A stretch of 63,764 nucleotides of DNA from JAKALX01 sp964508715 (lineage in GTDB: Bacteria > Chloroflexota > Dehalococcoidia > Tepidiformales > Tepidiformaceae), in NCBI GenBank assembly GCA_964508715.1, contig CAZDUX010000017.1, positions 1-63,764 of the forward strand, in the 5' to 3' direction. The notes under the pieces are model-generated. The model ran no database searches, was not told where the DNA came from, and saw only the letters and a list, made by a program, of their open reading frames with translations. This document shows positions 7,943-16,452 of this stretch, one piece after another. The translations under genes and the position numbers were made by a program. Positions within the stretch are counted from its first letter, which is position 1. Each line of letters opens with the position of its first letter.

Positions 7943-7960
7943 TACTACACATCGTAGGAG
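7943..7960. promoter_or_regulatory. Candidate copper-regulon operator, copy D
   Basis: TACTACACATCGTAGGAG matches copy B at 15 of 18 positions, the closest pair of the set. It lies in the divergent region and could serve the leftward DUF305 gene, implying a leader of about 150 bases or more. Confidence 0.45.
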
Positions 7961-8141
7961 CGACCATGGCCGCGCGGCGATTCGGCGGGGGCACGCGGGT
8001 GTTGCGAATGCCTTGCAAACTCAACGGGGCCATCCGACGCAGGCCCGCCCTTGCACGCTCTTAAACTGAACCCAGGGGGCCGGTTGGACCTTGGTTCCGC
8101 CCCTTTCGGTCGGTGATGCCTGTCACTGAGGCTGCGACTCT

Positions 8142-8157
8142 TACAGCACGTAGTAGC
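8142..8157 (+). promoter_or_regulatory. Candidate copper-regulon operator, copy E
   Basis: TTACAGCACGTAGTAG keeps the TAC...TAGTAG ends, but with shorter spacing between TAC and TAGTAG than the other copies. It lies 37 bases before the GTG at 8195, a normal promoter/operator distance. Confidence 0.35.
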
Positions 8158-8194
8158 AGCAACGAACTGCTCTGCTACTCCTAAGGAGAGATGC

Positions 8195-8617
8195 GTGAGC
8201 AAAGCAGCGGTGATCGCCGTGCTGATAGGCGGAGTCCTTCCCGCGGGGGTTATCGCCTCGATCGCTGTCGCCGGAATCTGGCTGGGGGGGAGCGCTCCAA
8301 CCGCCTTCTCGCTGGACGGGCTCGCCGAAGCTACCGTCCACGACTACCACTTCATTGAATCGGAGCCCGATCTCGCGTCGCGCATTCCGTGCTACTGCGG
8401 GTGCCGCAGCCTTTCGCACCGCAACCTTCTGGACTGTTACCTCCGACGGGACGGCGGGTACGAACAGCACGCCAGCGGGTGCGGCATCTGCGGATGGGAG
8501 GCAGACGACGTCGAGCAGATGCTCGGCGAGAGCATGGACCCCTCCCGCATCCGAGCGGCCATCGACGAAGAGTACGGCTCCTATGGGAAGCCGACTGATA
8601 CACCTGATGGAACGTGA
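8195..8617 (+). CDS. PCYCGC-motif membrane-anchored protein
   Basis: A 140-residue protein with one N-terminal membrane anchor (about residues 5-30) and a domain outside the membrane. The defining motif PCYCGC (around residue 66) is followed by CY and by GCGICGWEADDVEQML. Proteins with this motif (PCYCGC family) are thought to bind metal through their Cys residues; the biochemical role is not established. GTG 8195 is preceded by AAGGAGAG. The stop lies 1 base before the ATG of the next gene, so the two are coupled. It is probably part of the extracytoplasmic metal-handling set. Confidence 0.82.
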   Translation: MSKAAVIAVLIGGVLPAGVIASIAVAGIWLGGSAPTAFSLDGLAEATVHDYHFIESEPDLASRIPCYCGCRSLSHRNLLDCYLRRDGGYEQHASGCGICGWEADDVEQMLGESMDPSRIRAAIDEEYGSYGKPTDTPDGT

Positions 8618-8618
8618 C

Positions 8619-9161
8619 ATGACCAACCAACACAAGACTCGGCGTAATCAGACGATCCGGAAGAAGTCATCAAAGAACCGCTGGCTGGCCCTGGCCGCCA
8701 GCCTCGCGGTCGCGGTTGCCCTAACCGGAGGGTTTGCCTGGCTGTTCACCGGCGAGGGCAGTGCAGACAATCCGCCGGATGGGGCATCTGCGGCGGTGCA
8801 GTTGCCGATCGGGAACGGGCCTCAGACAGTCCTCGGCCTTCGCGTGGACGAGCCCGCGATTGACCGCGGGCGCTTGCCTCTCGATACGACGGTCACGCAG
8901 TTCTACGAGATCACCAACACGGGCACTGGGCCGGCAGAGTTTGGGAAACCCACGATCGAAGTACTCGACGGCTGCTGCCCGCCTCAGGTGCAAATGACGC
9001 AGATGGTGGTCGATGCGGCACAGACGGCGGGCGTGGGATTCAGCACGCAAATGCACGAAGGCATGGACGGGCCGCACCTCTTCCATCTCACCGTCCCGTT
9101 CCGCACAGCCGAAGGAGATGACGCCCTCCACCTCTACTTCACGGGTGACTTCGGTGGCTAG
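8619..9161 (+). CDS. Membrane-anchored DUF1573-like protein
   Basis: A 180-residue protein: a very basic N-terminus, one membrane helix (about residues 22-42), then a beta-rich Ig-like region. The segment from GLRVDEPAIDRGRLPLDTTV through FYEITNTGTGPAEF resembles DUF1573/ASH-type domains. A DGCCPPQ pair may bind metal or form a disulphide. C-terminal residues HLYFTGDF complete the sandwich. It follows the PCYCGC gene with a 1-base gap. ATG 8619 is chosen; ATG 8607 is an alternative four codons earlier. The function is unknown; coupling suggests a complex with the PCYCGC protein. Confidence 0.7.
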   Translation: MTNQHKTRRNQTIRKKSSKNRWLALAASLAVAVALTGGFAWLFTGEGSADNPPDGASAAVQLPIGNGPQTVLGLRVDEPAIDRGRLPLDTTVTQFYEITNTGTGPAEFGKPTIEVLDGCCPPQVQMTQMVVDAAQTAGVGFSTQMHEGMDGPHLFHLTVPFRTAEGDDALHLYFTGDFGG

Positions 9162-9217
9162 CCAGCACAGAGGCGGGGCCAGCGCTCGAGTCTCGTGGGC
9201 ATGACAGGAATCAGGCA

Positions 9218-10048
9218 ATGATCCCCGCGCCTCCCTTGGGCAGCATCACGGTCGGACTCGATCCGACCCTGTTCAGCATCGGACATCTCCACGTCGGCTG
9301 GTACGGGCTGGCAGTCGCTGTCGCGATCGGGGCCGGCCTGTGGGTTGCGCATCACGAGGCCCGGCGCCGCGGGCTTCCGCAAGATGCCGTCTGGAGTGTT
9401 GGCACCTGGGTTGCCGCCGGAGGCTTCTCGGGCGCGAGGCTTCTCCACGTCGTCGATAGCTGGTCCCAGTACTCGGGCGACCCTTTCGGGGTCTTCGCAT
9501 TCCAGCGCGGCGGCCTCGCAATCGAGGGGGCACTGATCGGGGGACTCTTGGCCGGCGTCCTCTCGGCCCGGCTCAACAGAATCCCGGTGCTGCCGTTGGC
9601 CGACGCGATGGCGCCGGCCGTTATTCTTGGGCAGGCGATTGGTCGACTCGGTTGTCTCGTCACCGGTGACGCCCTGGGTGGCCGCACGAGCTTGCCATGG
9701 GGAGTCGCCTACACGAACCCGGGCAGCATGGCCAAGGAGCTCGGCGTCGCCTACCAGCCGGTCTTTGCCTACGAAGCGCTCTGGGATCTGGCCGTGCTGG
9801 CCATACTCTGGCGGCTTCGGCACAAACTGGCACGGCCAGGTGCCCTGTTTGGCTCCTACCTCATGCTCTACGCGGTCGGCAAGTTCGGCGTCACGTTCCT
9901 CCGCGAAGAACGAGTTTGGTTGGCCGGACTCCAGCAGGCCCACCTCTTGGCGATCCTGCTGTTCGTTGTCGGGCTAGCTGCGTTCGCGTACCACGGCCGC
10001 GACAGCCAGGCGGGCAACGTCGCCGATCGACTGATGCCGGTGTCCTGA
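9218..10048 (+). CDS. lgt: Prolipoprotein diacylglyceryl transferase
   Basis: A 276-residue integral membrane enzyme. It transfers diacylglycerol from phosphatidylglycerol to the lipobox Cys of prelipoproteins. Visible hallmarks are HVGWYGLAV near the N-terminus, FQRGGLAIEGALIGG, the signature IGRLGCLVTGDALG (Lgt has GRxGN/CxxN-like sequence with the catalytic Arg) and GVAYTNPG. Length and about seven membrane helices fit. AGGA precedes the ATG. An extra lgt in a metal island makes sense, because the cupredoxin at 2862 is a lipoprotein. It is probably co-transcribed with the two genes before it. Confidence 0.95.
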   Translation: MIPAPPLGSITVGLDPTLFSIGHLHVGWYGLAVAVAIGAGLWVAHHEARRRGLPQDAVWSVGTWVAAGGFSGARLLHVVDSWSQYSGDPFGVFAFQRGGLAIEGALIGGLLAGVLSARLNRIPVLPLADAMAPAVILGQAIGRLGCLVTGDALGGRTSLPWGVAYTNPGSMAKELGVAYQPVFAYEALWDLAVLAILWRLRHKLARPGALFGSYLMLYAVGKFGVTFLREERVWLAGLQQAHLLAILLFVVGLAAFAYHGRDSQAGNVADRLMPVS

Positions 10049-10367
10049 ATATTCGGCGGTTAAGGGCCGATCTTCGCCAAGCCCCCGGGGATCACGGCTG
10101 CGGAGGGCGCACCACTCCCTGAGCGTCGCCACCTGATTACAACCGCCGAGACAAGGGGCGCGGTTTGGTACCTCTGTCGGTGAACCGCTAGAACACGATG
10201 ACCTGACGGACCACCATCAATAGATTCGGAGGGCTAAGCGAGCAGTCGTCGCGGGGCGAATCCTTGGCCTGGGCGACCAATACGGCCAAGCGCGCGTCTT
10301 ACGCGTCAGTTCTGCATAGAACAAATGTTTTGTTGGCTCCGCGTTCCGGGACAGATCCCGAATTTTT
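10049..10367. other. Intergenic region, junction between copper and defence islands
   Basis: About 320 bases following lgt. I see no gene, RNA or mobile-element signature here. It separates the last copper gene from a damaged-looking HTH gene. Confidence 0.4.
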
Positions 10368-10775
10368 CTGCCCGTCGAGGTCACGCTCCGGGTCGATTGC
10401 GGCAAGAAACGCCGGGCAGGGGAGAAGCGCCACTACTTCTCGTGGGAAGAGCTGCCGCCGCGATGCAGTGAGCCGACTGAGAACGTCCCGGCTCCACGAG
10501 CCAACCCCCTCCGGGTCGCCCGAGACTGGAAGCGTGCAATGGACGAGCGTGGCGAGTCGCGGACCGATCTCGCACGACGGCTCGGCGTCTCGCGCGCGCG
10601 AGTCACGCAGGTTCTGAGCGTTTTGGACCTGGCTCCGGAAGCGTTGGAGCTGCTAGAACAGGAATCTGGACCGGGCGTGGTGTCCGAGCGGTCGCTGAGG
10701 GGGCTCAAGGGGCTGTCTCCGCAGCGCCAACGCGAACGATTGCTCTCCTGGGCTGACGGTGAGAGCGCGACATAG
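10368..10775 (+). CDS. Helix-turn-helix (ParB/KorB-like) DNA-binding protein, start uncertain
   Basis: The C-terminal part (from ATG 10539, 78 residues) contains a clear HTH, TDLARRLGVSRARVTQVLSVL, followed by LAPEALELLEQ, the arrangement of ParB/KorB-type HTH domains. The same frame stays protein-like upstream (VTLRVDCGKKRRAGEKRHYF, then WEELPP and ANPLRVARDW) back to about 10368. No ATG, GTG or TTG lies between the upstream stop (about 10315) and 10539. Either it starts at the CTG 10368, at 10539, or it has lost its 5' end. Its position at the border of the copper and defence islands fits a remnant. Its target DNA is unknown. Confidence 0.5.
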   Translation: MPVEVTLRVDCGKKRRAGEKRHYFSWEELPPRCSEPTENVPAPRANPLRVARDWKRAMDERGESRTDLARRLGVSRARVTQVLSVLDLAPEALELLEQESGPGVVSERSLRGLKGLSPQRQRERLLSWADGESAT

Positions 10776-11166
10776 CTACAGTCCGGGGCAAGGGATGGGC
10801 CTTGAAGCACGGAACTGCGGGTTGACGGCTAACAACTCACCGCAATGGTGTGACCGCACGTCCTTGGGTATGCGCGGCCGATCGGCTGGTGCCGTTCCGC
10901 ATGGATTAGCGTGTACACGGCGGGGCTCGTCGCGCCTCGCGTGGCCCGGACGGCGAGAGTGCCCCGGGGTTGTTAACCCACCCGGAGGAGGGTGACGAGC
11001 CAGCCACCGCTCGTCGGCCTTGGCTGCCAGTTGGGCACCGCATGCTGGTCTTGTGCCACTATGAAGCGGAGGCACAGAGCTTCACTGTGCGCCTACACGT
11101 GTTCGACCCTTCGCAAAAATACGCTCGTCTGTTGCCGCAGTGTCTTTTGCCCGGAGCGAGGTAGCC
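10776..11166. other. Intergenic region without a supported gene
   Basis: About 390 bases before the nuclease-like gene. It should contain that gene's promoter. No convincing open frame, RNA gene or repeat was found. Confidence 0.4.
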
Positions 11167-13335
11167 ATGTCTGTCGCGGGTCAGCCCCCTAGCGAAACCG
11201 GTGCCATTCTCGCGGCGATATCAAGAGCGCTGACGGCTGGTGATGGCGTAGCGTTTGCCCAGTCGCTTGCGGAGTTGGTCCATGCTGAACCACGCCGGTG
11301 GGCAACGCTGCTTTTATCTTCCAGCGTGTTGCCTGAGCCCGGAGCACGGAACTTCGGGGAGATTCTGAAGTCGTTGACTCAAGTGCTCCCCAGAGCGATC
11401 GATCTCCTGGACGGGCAGCAACTCCAAGAGCTCCTAGGGATTCTCGATTCGACCCTCAGCATCGACGCGGTCATTCGCGCTATCCGCAAGGACTTGGAAA
11501 CGCTCACCACGTGGCAAGAACCGAATCAGGAGACGATCTATCGGCTGAGCGCATACCTCGAAGATCAGTCTCACCTCGTCGAAAGCAACATTTCCCGCCA
11601 GAGCTTGGACCTCGGCTACTTCGATCCTACGACGGTGATTGCGGACTCGCTGGCCGATCCCGACTTTGGAAACCGGTACTCCCTCCAGGCCATCGTGGAG
11701 GGCCTCACCGAGTGCCTGCAACTGATCCACGCGTATGTCTTTTTCGAGCGCGAGGGTCTCAACGGACCCGTCAGGACCCCTTTGACTCCATACGAGGACC
11801 CGGAGATCCGGAGACTTCTTGAGCTCGCGGCGCTGTGGAGGTCAATCAACTGGCTTTGGGCGTGGGTCAAGCACCACGGATGGCGGGCGAAAGTCCTCGA
11901 ACACGGGCTCTCCTTCTACTTTCCACCTGACCCCGATGAACTTTTGCGGTTCGAGGTCGGGAACGTCCGCCGCGAGTTCTTCAGGCTACAAATCGCTGCA
12001 GGGGCCGCCGAACACCAGCATCGGTTTTCGGATTCGTCGGCGCTTCGGGACGCGCTTGCGGAATCCATCGAATTTCCGGGACCCAACCTCGTCTGGGACG
12101 CGAGAATCGACACGGCGTTGTTAGCTCGGGCCTGTGCTCTAACCGGTCGATCGATGATGTGCGCCGTTGCGACGGAGTACCTCCACTACGAGCAGATCGC
12201 AAGCGACCTTAAGATCGGCGACGAGGATGCGGTGATGTGGCAGGAGTTATTCACCTGTGCGGATGCTCTTGCGACCTTGAGCGAGGCCTATAGGGCTGCC
12301 GCCAGGACGCGCCTGAAGACCGTCGATCATGCCTTCTCTCTCAACGAGATCTTCCTTATCCACGAATCGCGCCTGGTCGCGGTCTTGACGGAGTGCACTG
12401 GACTGAGCGTGGACATAGTCAATCGCTGTGTCGAGCACCTGAAGCTCAACCCCCGCAAGCGGGCCCTCGAGATTTGGGATACGCCCCTTATCCCCACCGA
12501 GGGCGACCTGTTAATCGTTGTACCCGCTGTTGTCGTCACCGGCGACCCTGTTCGGGCTCTTGAGAATTTCACGTCTCAGTGGGACGAAGGGCTCTTCGCC
12601 GCTCGTGGCGTCCTCCTCGAGAGGGAAGCCCGCCAGTTCTTCGCGAGTATCGAGGGCGTCGAGGCAAAGGGACCAGTCACTTACTTCTCAGCGTCGGAGA
12701 AACGCGACATCGAGTTCGACGTGATGGCGCGATGGGAGGACTACATCTTCCTCGTGGAGGCTAAGTGCACAAAGATGGTCTTCGATCCACCAGATCTACG
12801 TCGTGCGAAGTCTCGCATCGATGAAGCTGCCAGCCAACTGGTTCTCCGAAAGAAGGTGCTCTTAGACGAATGGGACGCAGTCCGCGCTGTTGTCCCGGAG
12901 ATCTGCGTCGAGGATGTCCCTATTCCGGGGGATCGGATTATCCTGGTAGCTCTCACGAATGTTACACAGGTGACCGGTGCCAAAGTCGGGGAAGTGATCG
13001 TGCTTGATGAGTTCGCCTTCCGACGGTACTTCGGTGATGGTGTAGTCGAGGTCGTTGAAGTCGGGGGTGGCCCGATCTCGGAGTTGGTCGCTCTGCGGAA
13101 CACTCCGACTCCCACCGCCTCCGACTTCCTGCGTTATCTCAGCGAGCTGCCGCAATTAGGGGTGATCGCGCAGCATATGAAGCGGGGCACACGCTTCTAC
13201 CCCCAGGTGCATGCCACGTCTCGACGAATTGTGTCGATGACCTATGAATTCACTGGCTTCGATGGCGCCTTCCCTGCTTTCCGCGCTGGGGAGCCCACGG
13301 ATGACCAAGAGGCATTCGGAGAGGAACGAAGATGA
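11167..13335 (+). CDS. Large protein with PD-(D/E)XK nuclease-like domain
   Basis: A 722-residue protein with no family I recognise over most of its length. The N-terminal two thirds are predicted helical. Around residues 490-535 is a nuclease-like pattern: an upstream helix LLEREARQFFASI, then DIEFDVM (Asp518) and, 13 residues on, FLVEAKC (Glu531, Lys533). This is the D...ExK core of the restriction-endonuclease fold. The start is ATG 11167, preceded by GGAGCGAGG; an earlier in-frame TTG (11140) is less likely. It converges on the CBASS operon. I infer a stand-alone defence or repair nuclease; ORF length and helical N-terminus suggest a sensor fused to a nuclease. Confidence 0.7.
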   Translation: MSVAGQPPSETGAILAAISRALTAGDGVAFAQSLAELVHAEPRRWATLLLSSSVLPEPGARNFGEILKSLTQVLPRAIDLLDGQQLQELLGILDSTLSIDAVIRAIRKDLETLTTWQEPNQETIYRLSAYLEDQSHLVESNISRQSLDLGYFDPTTVIADSLADPDFGNRYSLQAIVEGLTECLQLIHAYVFFEREGLNGPVRTPLTPYEDPEIRRLLELAALWRSINWLWAWVKHHGWRAKVLEHGLSFYFPPDPDELLRFEVGNVRREFFRLQIAAGAAEHQHRFSDSSALRDALAESIEFPGPNLVWDARIDTALLARACALTGRSMMCAVATEYLHYEQIASDLKIGDEDAVMWQELFTCADALATLSEAYRAAARTRLKTVDHAFSLNEIFLIHESRLVAVLTECTGLSVDIVNRCVEHLKLNPRKRALEIWDTPLIPTEGDLLIVVPAVVVTGDPVRALENFTSQWDEGLFAARGVLLEREARQFFASIEGVEAKGPVTYFSASEKRDIEFDVMARWEDYIFLVEAKCTKMVFDPPDLRRAKSRIDEAASQLVLRKKVLLDEWDAVRAVVPEICVEDVPIPGDRIILVALTNVTQVTGAKVGEVIVLDEFAFRRYFGDGVVEVVEVGGGPISELVALRNTPTPTASDFLRYLSELPQLGVIAQHMKRGTRFYPQVHATSRRIVSMTYEFTGFDGAFPAFRAGEPTDDQEAFGEERR

Positions 13336-13595
13336 CCTACCTCTCCGAGACGACGGCTGATGGGCGACTCGTCGTCCCGTCGCAGCAGAATGTAGTAGCT
13401 CCCTTCGATGTCCAGGGTCGCACGACAACACCGCCTTCGGTCCATCGAACGCCCGCCGGCGCATCGACTTAGTCAATCACCGACACAGGCGCGACCCGGC
13501 GATCCCGGCAGCCTGGCGGCCCGAACGATGAGCACGTGTCGAGCATGTTCGCTAAGTAACGGCCGTCAAGTCTCACCCAACATGTCTCGCGATGC

Positions 13596-14570
13596 CTACC
13601 CACGCTCACCGACCGTGAGGGCCTCAGCATCTCGCGCCATCCGTTCGACCGCGAACCGCATCTGCTGTTCGTAGTCGTCACGGCGGCGCCAGTAGAACCA
13701 TTCAGGAACTAGCGGCGCAGTCGTGCGCAGGTGGTGGATGCGATCCTGGATGGCTCGCAAATTTCCGTCGGGTGTTGTCTGGAGACGTTGGATCGCATCG
13801 AGCCATGCCGTCTCGATGTGTCGTTTCAGTTCCCGTTGAGAAGCGGCATGTTGGCGATGACTGCAGACCGCTTCGATTCCAAAGATGAACGCACCGGTAG
13901 ACGGAAGCAAAGCCAGGACGAACTCCTCAAGTGAGAGGTCCTTCGCAATGCCCACCACGACTGTGCTCAAGGCGAGCGTCACCAAGCCCAGAAGTATCGT
14001 GTTCGAGTAGGCGTGGCGAAGAGCCGAGTCCCAGCGGAGATTCGACCGCTGACAGATGAGGACATCAAGCGGCCAGCGAATGCCGTCGGGAACGGCATAC
14101 CAGTTTGCAAGGAGTCCACGGTCACCGCGAAAACGCTTCCCTGCTGCCGCTATGTCCTCAGCATCGATCTTCTCTCCCAGGAGCGGGTTCCATTCCAGCG
14201 GGTAGACGGATGTGTCGAACTGCTCTTGGATGTTGGCGCCCGCTTGGATATGCCGCCGTTCCAAGAATCCGGCGAGCCACTGGGCTGCCCCGACGATTGC
14301 ACCGATGGGACCGATTGGGATCAGCAGGCTCGGCGCAAATGCTGTCGCGCTCAGGCCAAGGACTGCCGCCACTGCGACCGCCCAGAAGCGAAGGCTCCGC
14401 CACTTCTTTGCTTCAAGGTAACGCTGCCGCTGTGCCGCGAGGAGCCCGGTGCTCCAGCGGCTGTTCTGGCGCACCGGGATGGAGTCGCCCGCCACCTGTG
14501 TTGGGCATGGCCCGTTGACCCCCGCGTCCGGTTCCCTTGCCTCGGATTCGGCGTCTATCAGCTTGCGCAC
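13596..14570 (-). CDS. S-4TM family CBASS membrane effector
   Basis: A 324-residue protein matching the SMODS-associating 4-TM effectors. The N-terminal region has the family signature IPVRQNSRWSTGLLAAQR. Two hydrophobic pairs follow (about residues 66-105 and 190-235), separated by a cytosolic segment, and a C-terminal helical region contains PLVPEWFYWRRRDDYE. In CBASS, such proteins are thought to open pores or disrupt the membrane when bound by the cyclic nucleotide, killing the infected cell. I start at GTG 14570 because GGAGG lies 6 bases before it. It is the last gene of the CBASS operon, 15 bases after the CD-NTase. Confidence 0.88.
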   Translation of the reverse strand: MRKLIDAESEAREPDAGVNGPCPTQVAGDSIPVRQNSRWSTGLLAAQRQRYLEAKKWRSLRFWAVAVAAVLGLSATAFAPSLLIPIGPIGAIVGAAQWLAGFLERRHIQAGANIQEQFDTSVYPLEWNPLLGEKIDAEDIAAAGKRFRGDRGLLANWYAVPDGIRWPLDVLICQRSNLRWDSALRHAYSNTILLGLVTLALSTVVVGIAKDLSLEEFVLALLPSTGAFIFGIEAVCSHRQHAASQRELKRHIETAWLDAIQRLQTTPDGNLRAIQDRIHHLRTTAPLVPEWFYWRRRDDYEQQMRFAVERMARDAEALTVGERG

Positions 14571-14585
14571 TTCCACCCTCCGGAA

Positions 14586-15476
14586 CTACGACAACGGAAA
14601 CTGCGGCCCAAACAGCGCGCGCCAGGATCGCAGCGCCTCGCCAGTCTTGGCTTGGCGAGCCAGAAGGATGGCCTGGCTCACGTTGGCTTCCGCGCTCGTC
14701 AGTGCTCGCTTTGCGGCGTCCTTCTGAGCCAAGGCCATCGCGTCGCTCACCGCAGGGCCAAGCCCGCCCGGGTCCGGCCAAGCATCGTGGATGCGGTCGG
14801 CCGCGCTGGCAAAGAATCCCTTTAGCTCGTAGGGGTAGCCTCCAGAGAATGGGGGTACGAGCAGATCGAGTGCCATCACCTCGAGCAGAAACGACGGCGT
14901 GATCGGCCTTCCATTGTGTCGGTTCCACTTCTTGATCATGCGCACCAGCGGTTTCCACTCCCGGCTGTATGCCTCATGCGCCTGGACGGCAAGGCGAGCG
15001 TGGGCTTCGGGGCTGGTTTCTATCCACGTCCCGAAATCAGCATCCGGGATCTCGAAGTGGCCATCCTTGGGGAACCCAGGGACAACGTCGATGCTCATGA
15101 CTTTATCGTCGGTCTCGTCATCCTCGCTAACGGCAACGCCGAAGTCGACCGTGACAGCCATCCGGTCGACTCGTACGTGACCCTGACCGTAGACGGGCAC
15201 CAGGCCTTCTTCGATCTTCCTCAGGATTGCGCTCGGGTGCTGGTTTCGAAAGCTCCTCTCGTCCTCATGAAGGACGCAGAAGACATCGACGTCCTTCAGC
15301 GGTCTCGTCTTCGTCCATCGCGCGTAGGACCCCGAAAGGAAGTCGCGCTCGACGCGCACGTTGTCTGCGACCAAGTCCCGGACCTCCTTGTGACGACGCG
15401 AAACGTCATCTTGCTCGCGTGTGGTCAACTCCTGCCTGTGCTTGAACTTCGCGAATGCCTCCTCGATGGTCAGCAT
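14586..15476 (-). CDS. CD-NTase (cGAS/DncV-like nucleotidyltransferase) of CBASS
   Basis: A 296-residue cyclic oligonucleotide synthase. The active site is clear: GSYARWTKT (residues 49-57), KDVDVF with Asp62 and Asp64, and the third carboxylate in MSIDVVPGF (Asp130). It would make a cyclic di- or trinucleotide on phage infection. HORMA-controlled enzymes usually belong to clades C or D; I cannot name the product. ATG 15476 has GGAGGAGG upstream and overlaps the stop of the HORMA gene, so translation is coupled. Activity should depend on the HORMA protein (activator) and be reset by the TRIP13-like ATPase. Confidence 0.93.
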   Translation of the reverse strand: MLTIEEAFAKFKHRQELTTREQDDVSRRHKEVRDLVADNVRVERDFLSGSYARWTKTRPLKDVDVFCVLHEDERSFRNQHPSAILRKIEEGLVPVYGQGHVRVDRMAVTVDFGVAVSEDDETDDKVMSIDVVPGFPKDGHFEIPDADFGTWIETSPEAHARLAVQAHEAYSREWKPLVRMIKKWNRHNGRPITPSFLLEVMALDLLVPPFSGGYPYELKGFFASAADRIHDAWPDPGGLGPAVSDAMALAQKDAAKRALTSAEANVSQAILLARQAKTGEALRSWRALFGPQFPLS

Positions 15477-15976
15477 CACGACCTCCTCCAATACGCTGTG
15501 GATGTCGCTGCTCCAGCAGCGCCGATGGTTGTACCAATGCTGTGGCGAACGAAGCCGTCGGTGGAGCGGAGGGTGGTCGGCGACCACCCTGCCACGTCGG
15601 GGCGGCCCGGGTTCGTGGTGGTGAGCAGGCGATACTCACACTGACTGGGCCACAGGCCAGCCTTGCGGATCGCGAAGCGGATGGCGTCGGTGTCCACCCA
15701 CATACTTCCGTCGCCGTCCCCGCCATAGACGATGTCGAAGTCCCAGCGGCCGACAAGTTCACCGTCTCGTGGGTCGAAGACCTCTAGCAGCACCCTTTTC
15801 AGGTCTTGCGTGCCTAGCCAAGTCCGGATCCCCCGTTCCATCCACTCCCAGTCATTCGCAAACTTCGAGGGGTCGAGCCCGCTTTCGCGAATGATGTAGA
15901 GGATGGAACGGAGCATCTTGTCGGTGATGTAGGTGGTGGTATGGACGTAGAGGTTGGCTACAACGAAAGTGCTCAT
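15476..15976 (-). CDS. cap7: Bacterial HORMA protein of type III CBASS
   Basis: A 166-residue HORMA-domain protein. Family features are the N-terminal VANLYVHTTTYITDKMLRSI, the central LLEVFDP and LVGRWDFDI segments and the C-terminal safety-belt region GWSPTTLRSTDGFVRHSIGT. In type III CBASS the HORMA protein binds a closure peptide, thought to be a phage protein, and then activates the CD-NTase. The ATPase at 16449 would unfold it and switch it off. It overlaps the upstream gene by 4 bases and the CD-NTase start by 1, indicating a tight operon. Confidence 0.88.
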   Translation of the reverse strand: MSTFVVANLYVHTTTYITDKMLRSILYIIRESGLDPSKFANDWEWMERGIRTWLGTQDLKRVLLEVFDPRDGELVGRWDFDIVYGGDGDGSMWVDTDAIRFAIRKAGLWPSQCEYRLLTTTNPGRPDVAGWSPTTLRSTDGFVRHSIGTTIGAAGAATSTAYWRRS

Positions 15977-16452
15977 GGTCGCAGGAATGCCCCTAGGTCG
16001 ATGGCACCGAGATCGGCGCGGTCGGCAGAGGACCGGTCGCTACCTTCACCCGGTGTAGCCTCGGCGAGATCGCGGGCAGTGACACGTGACGAGATAAGCG
16101 CCAACGCCGCCGCTACCCACGACAGGTCTTCCGACGGGCACGGAAGAGACATCGCCCAGTTGCCGTCGGTTGGGCACCAGGAGAGCACATCCTCATTCTG
16201 GCCTTCACCGAGGACGGCTTCCTCGTCGTACAGGCAGTAGATGCGCAATCGAGGTCCCACCCCGCGGAGGACTATCGGGCTGTCCCTCATCGCCTCCCCT
16301 GCGATCAGCGACATGGCAATACCAGCGCAGCGCCCCAACTCCTCCCGTGCAGGTCCTTGCATCGTGACGAGGTCAGTGATGACCTTCCATGCCTCGGCGG
16401 CGGGGCGAGATGGAGTAGCGGCGATGCGCCTCGACACTACAGTGATGGTCAC
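15973..16452 (-). CDS. Unassigned CBASS operon protein (Cap8 position)
   Basis: A 159-residue protein, start GTG 16452 overlapping the stop of the ATPase gene (GTGA). It has no signal peptide or membrane helix. The middle contains PIVLRGVGPRLRIYCLYDEEA, and it ends in a Ser/Asp-rich tail. I do not recognise a domain with certainty. Some type III CBASS operons carry a second, divergent HORMA protein (Cap8) between the ATPase and the first HORMA gene. The position fits, but the sequence does not show the usual HORMA safety-belt features. The tail could also act as a closure-motif peptide. Confidence 0.6.
   Translation of the reverse strand: MTITVVSRRIAATPSRPAAEAWKVITDLVTMQGPAREELGRCAGIAMSLIAGEAMRDSPIVLRGVGPRLRIYCLYDEEAVLGEGQNEDVLSWCPTDGNWAMSLPCPSEDLSWVAAALALISSRVTARDLAEATPGEGSDRSSADRADLGAIDLGAFLRP

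Larger units (their letters stand above)
7767..8194. other. Divergent intergenic region with two operator-like sites
   Basis: About 430 bases between the leftward DUF305 gene and the rightward PCYCGC gene. It carries operator-like copies D and E and presumably both promoters. A leftward frame remains open through 8033 upstream of the DUF305 start but has no protein-like composition. Confidence 0.45.

Noticed and set aside
10049..11166. Attachment site or insertion sequence at the junction of copper and defence islands
   Set aside because: No integrase, transposase, tRNA end or flanking direct repeat could be found by eye.
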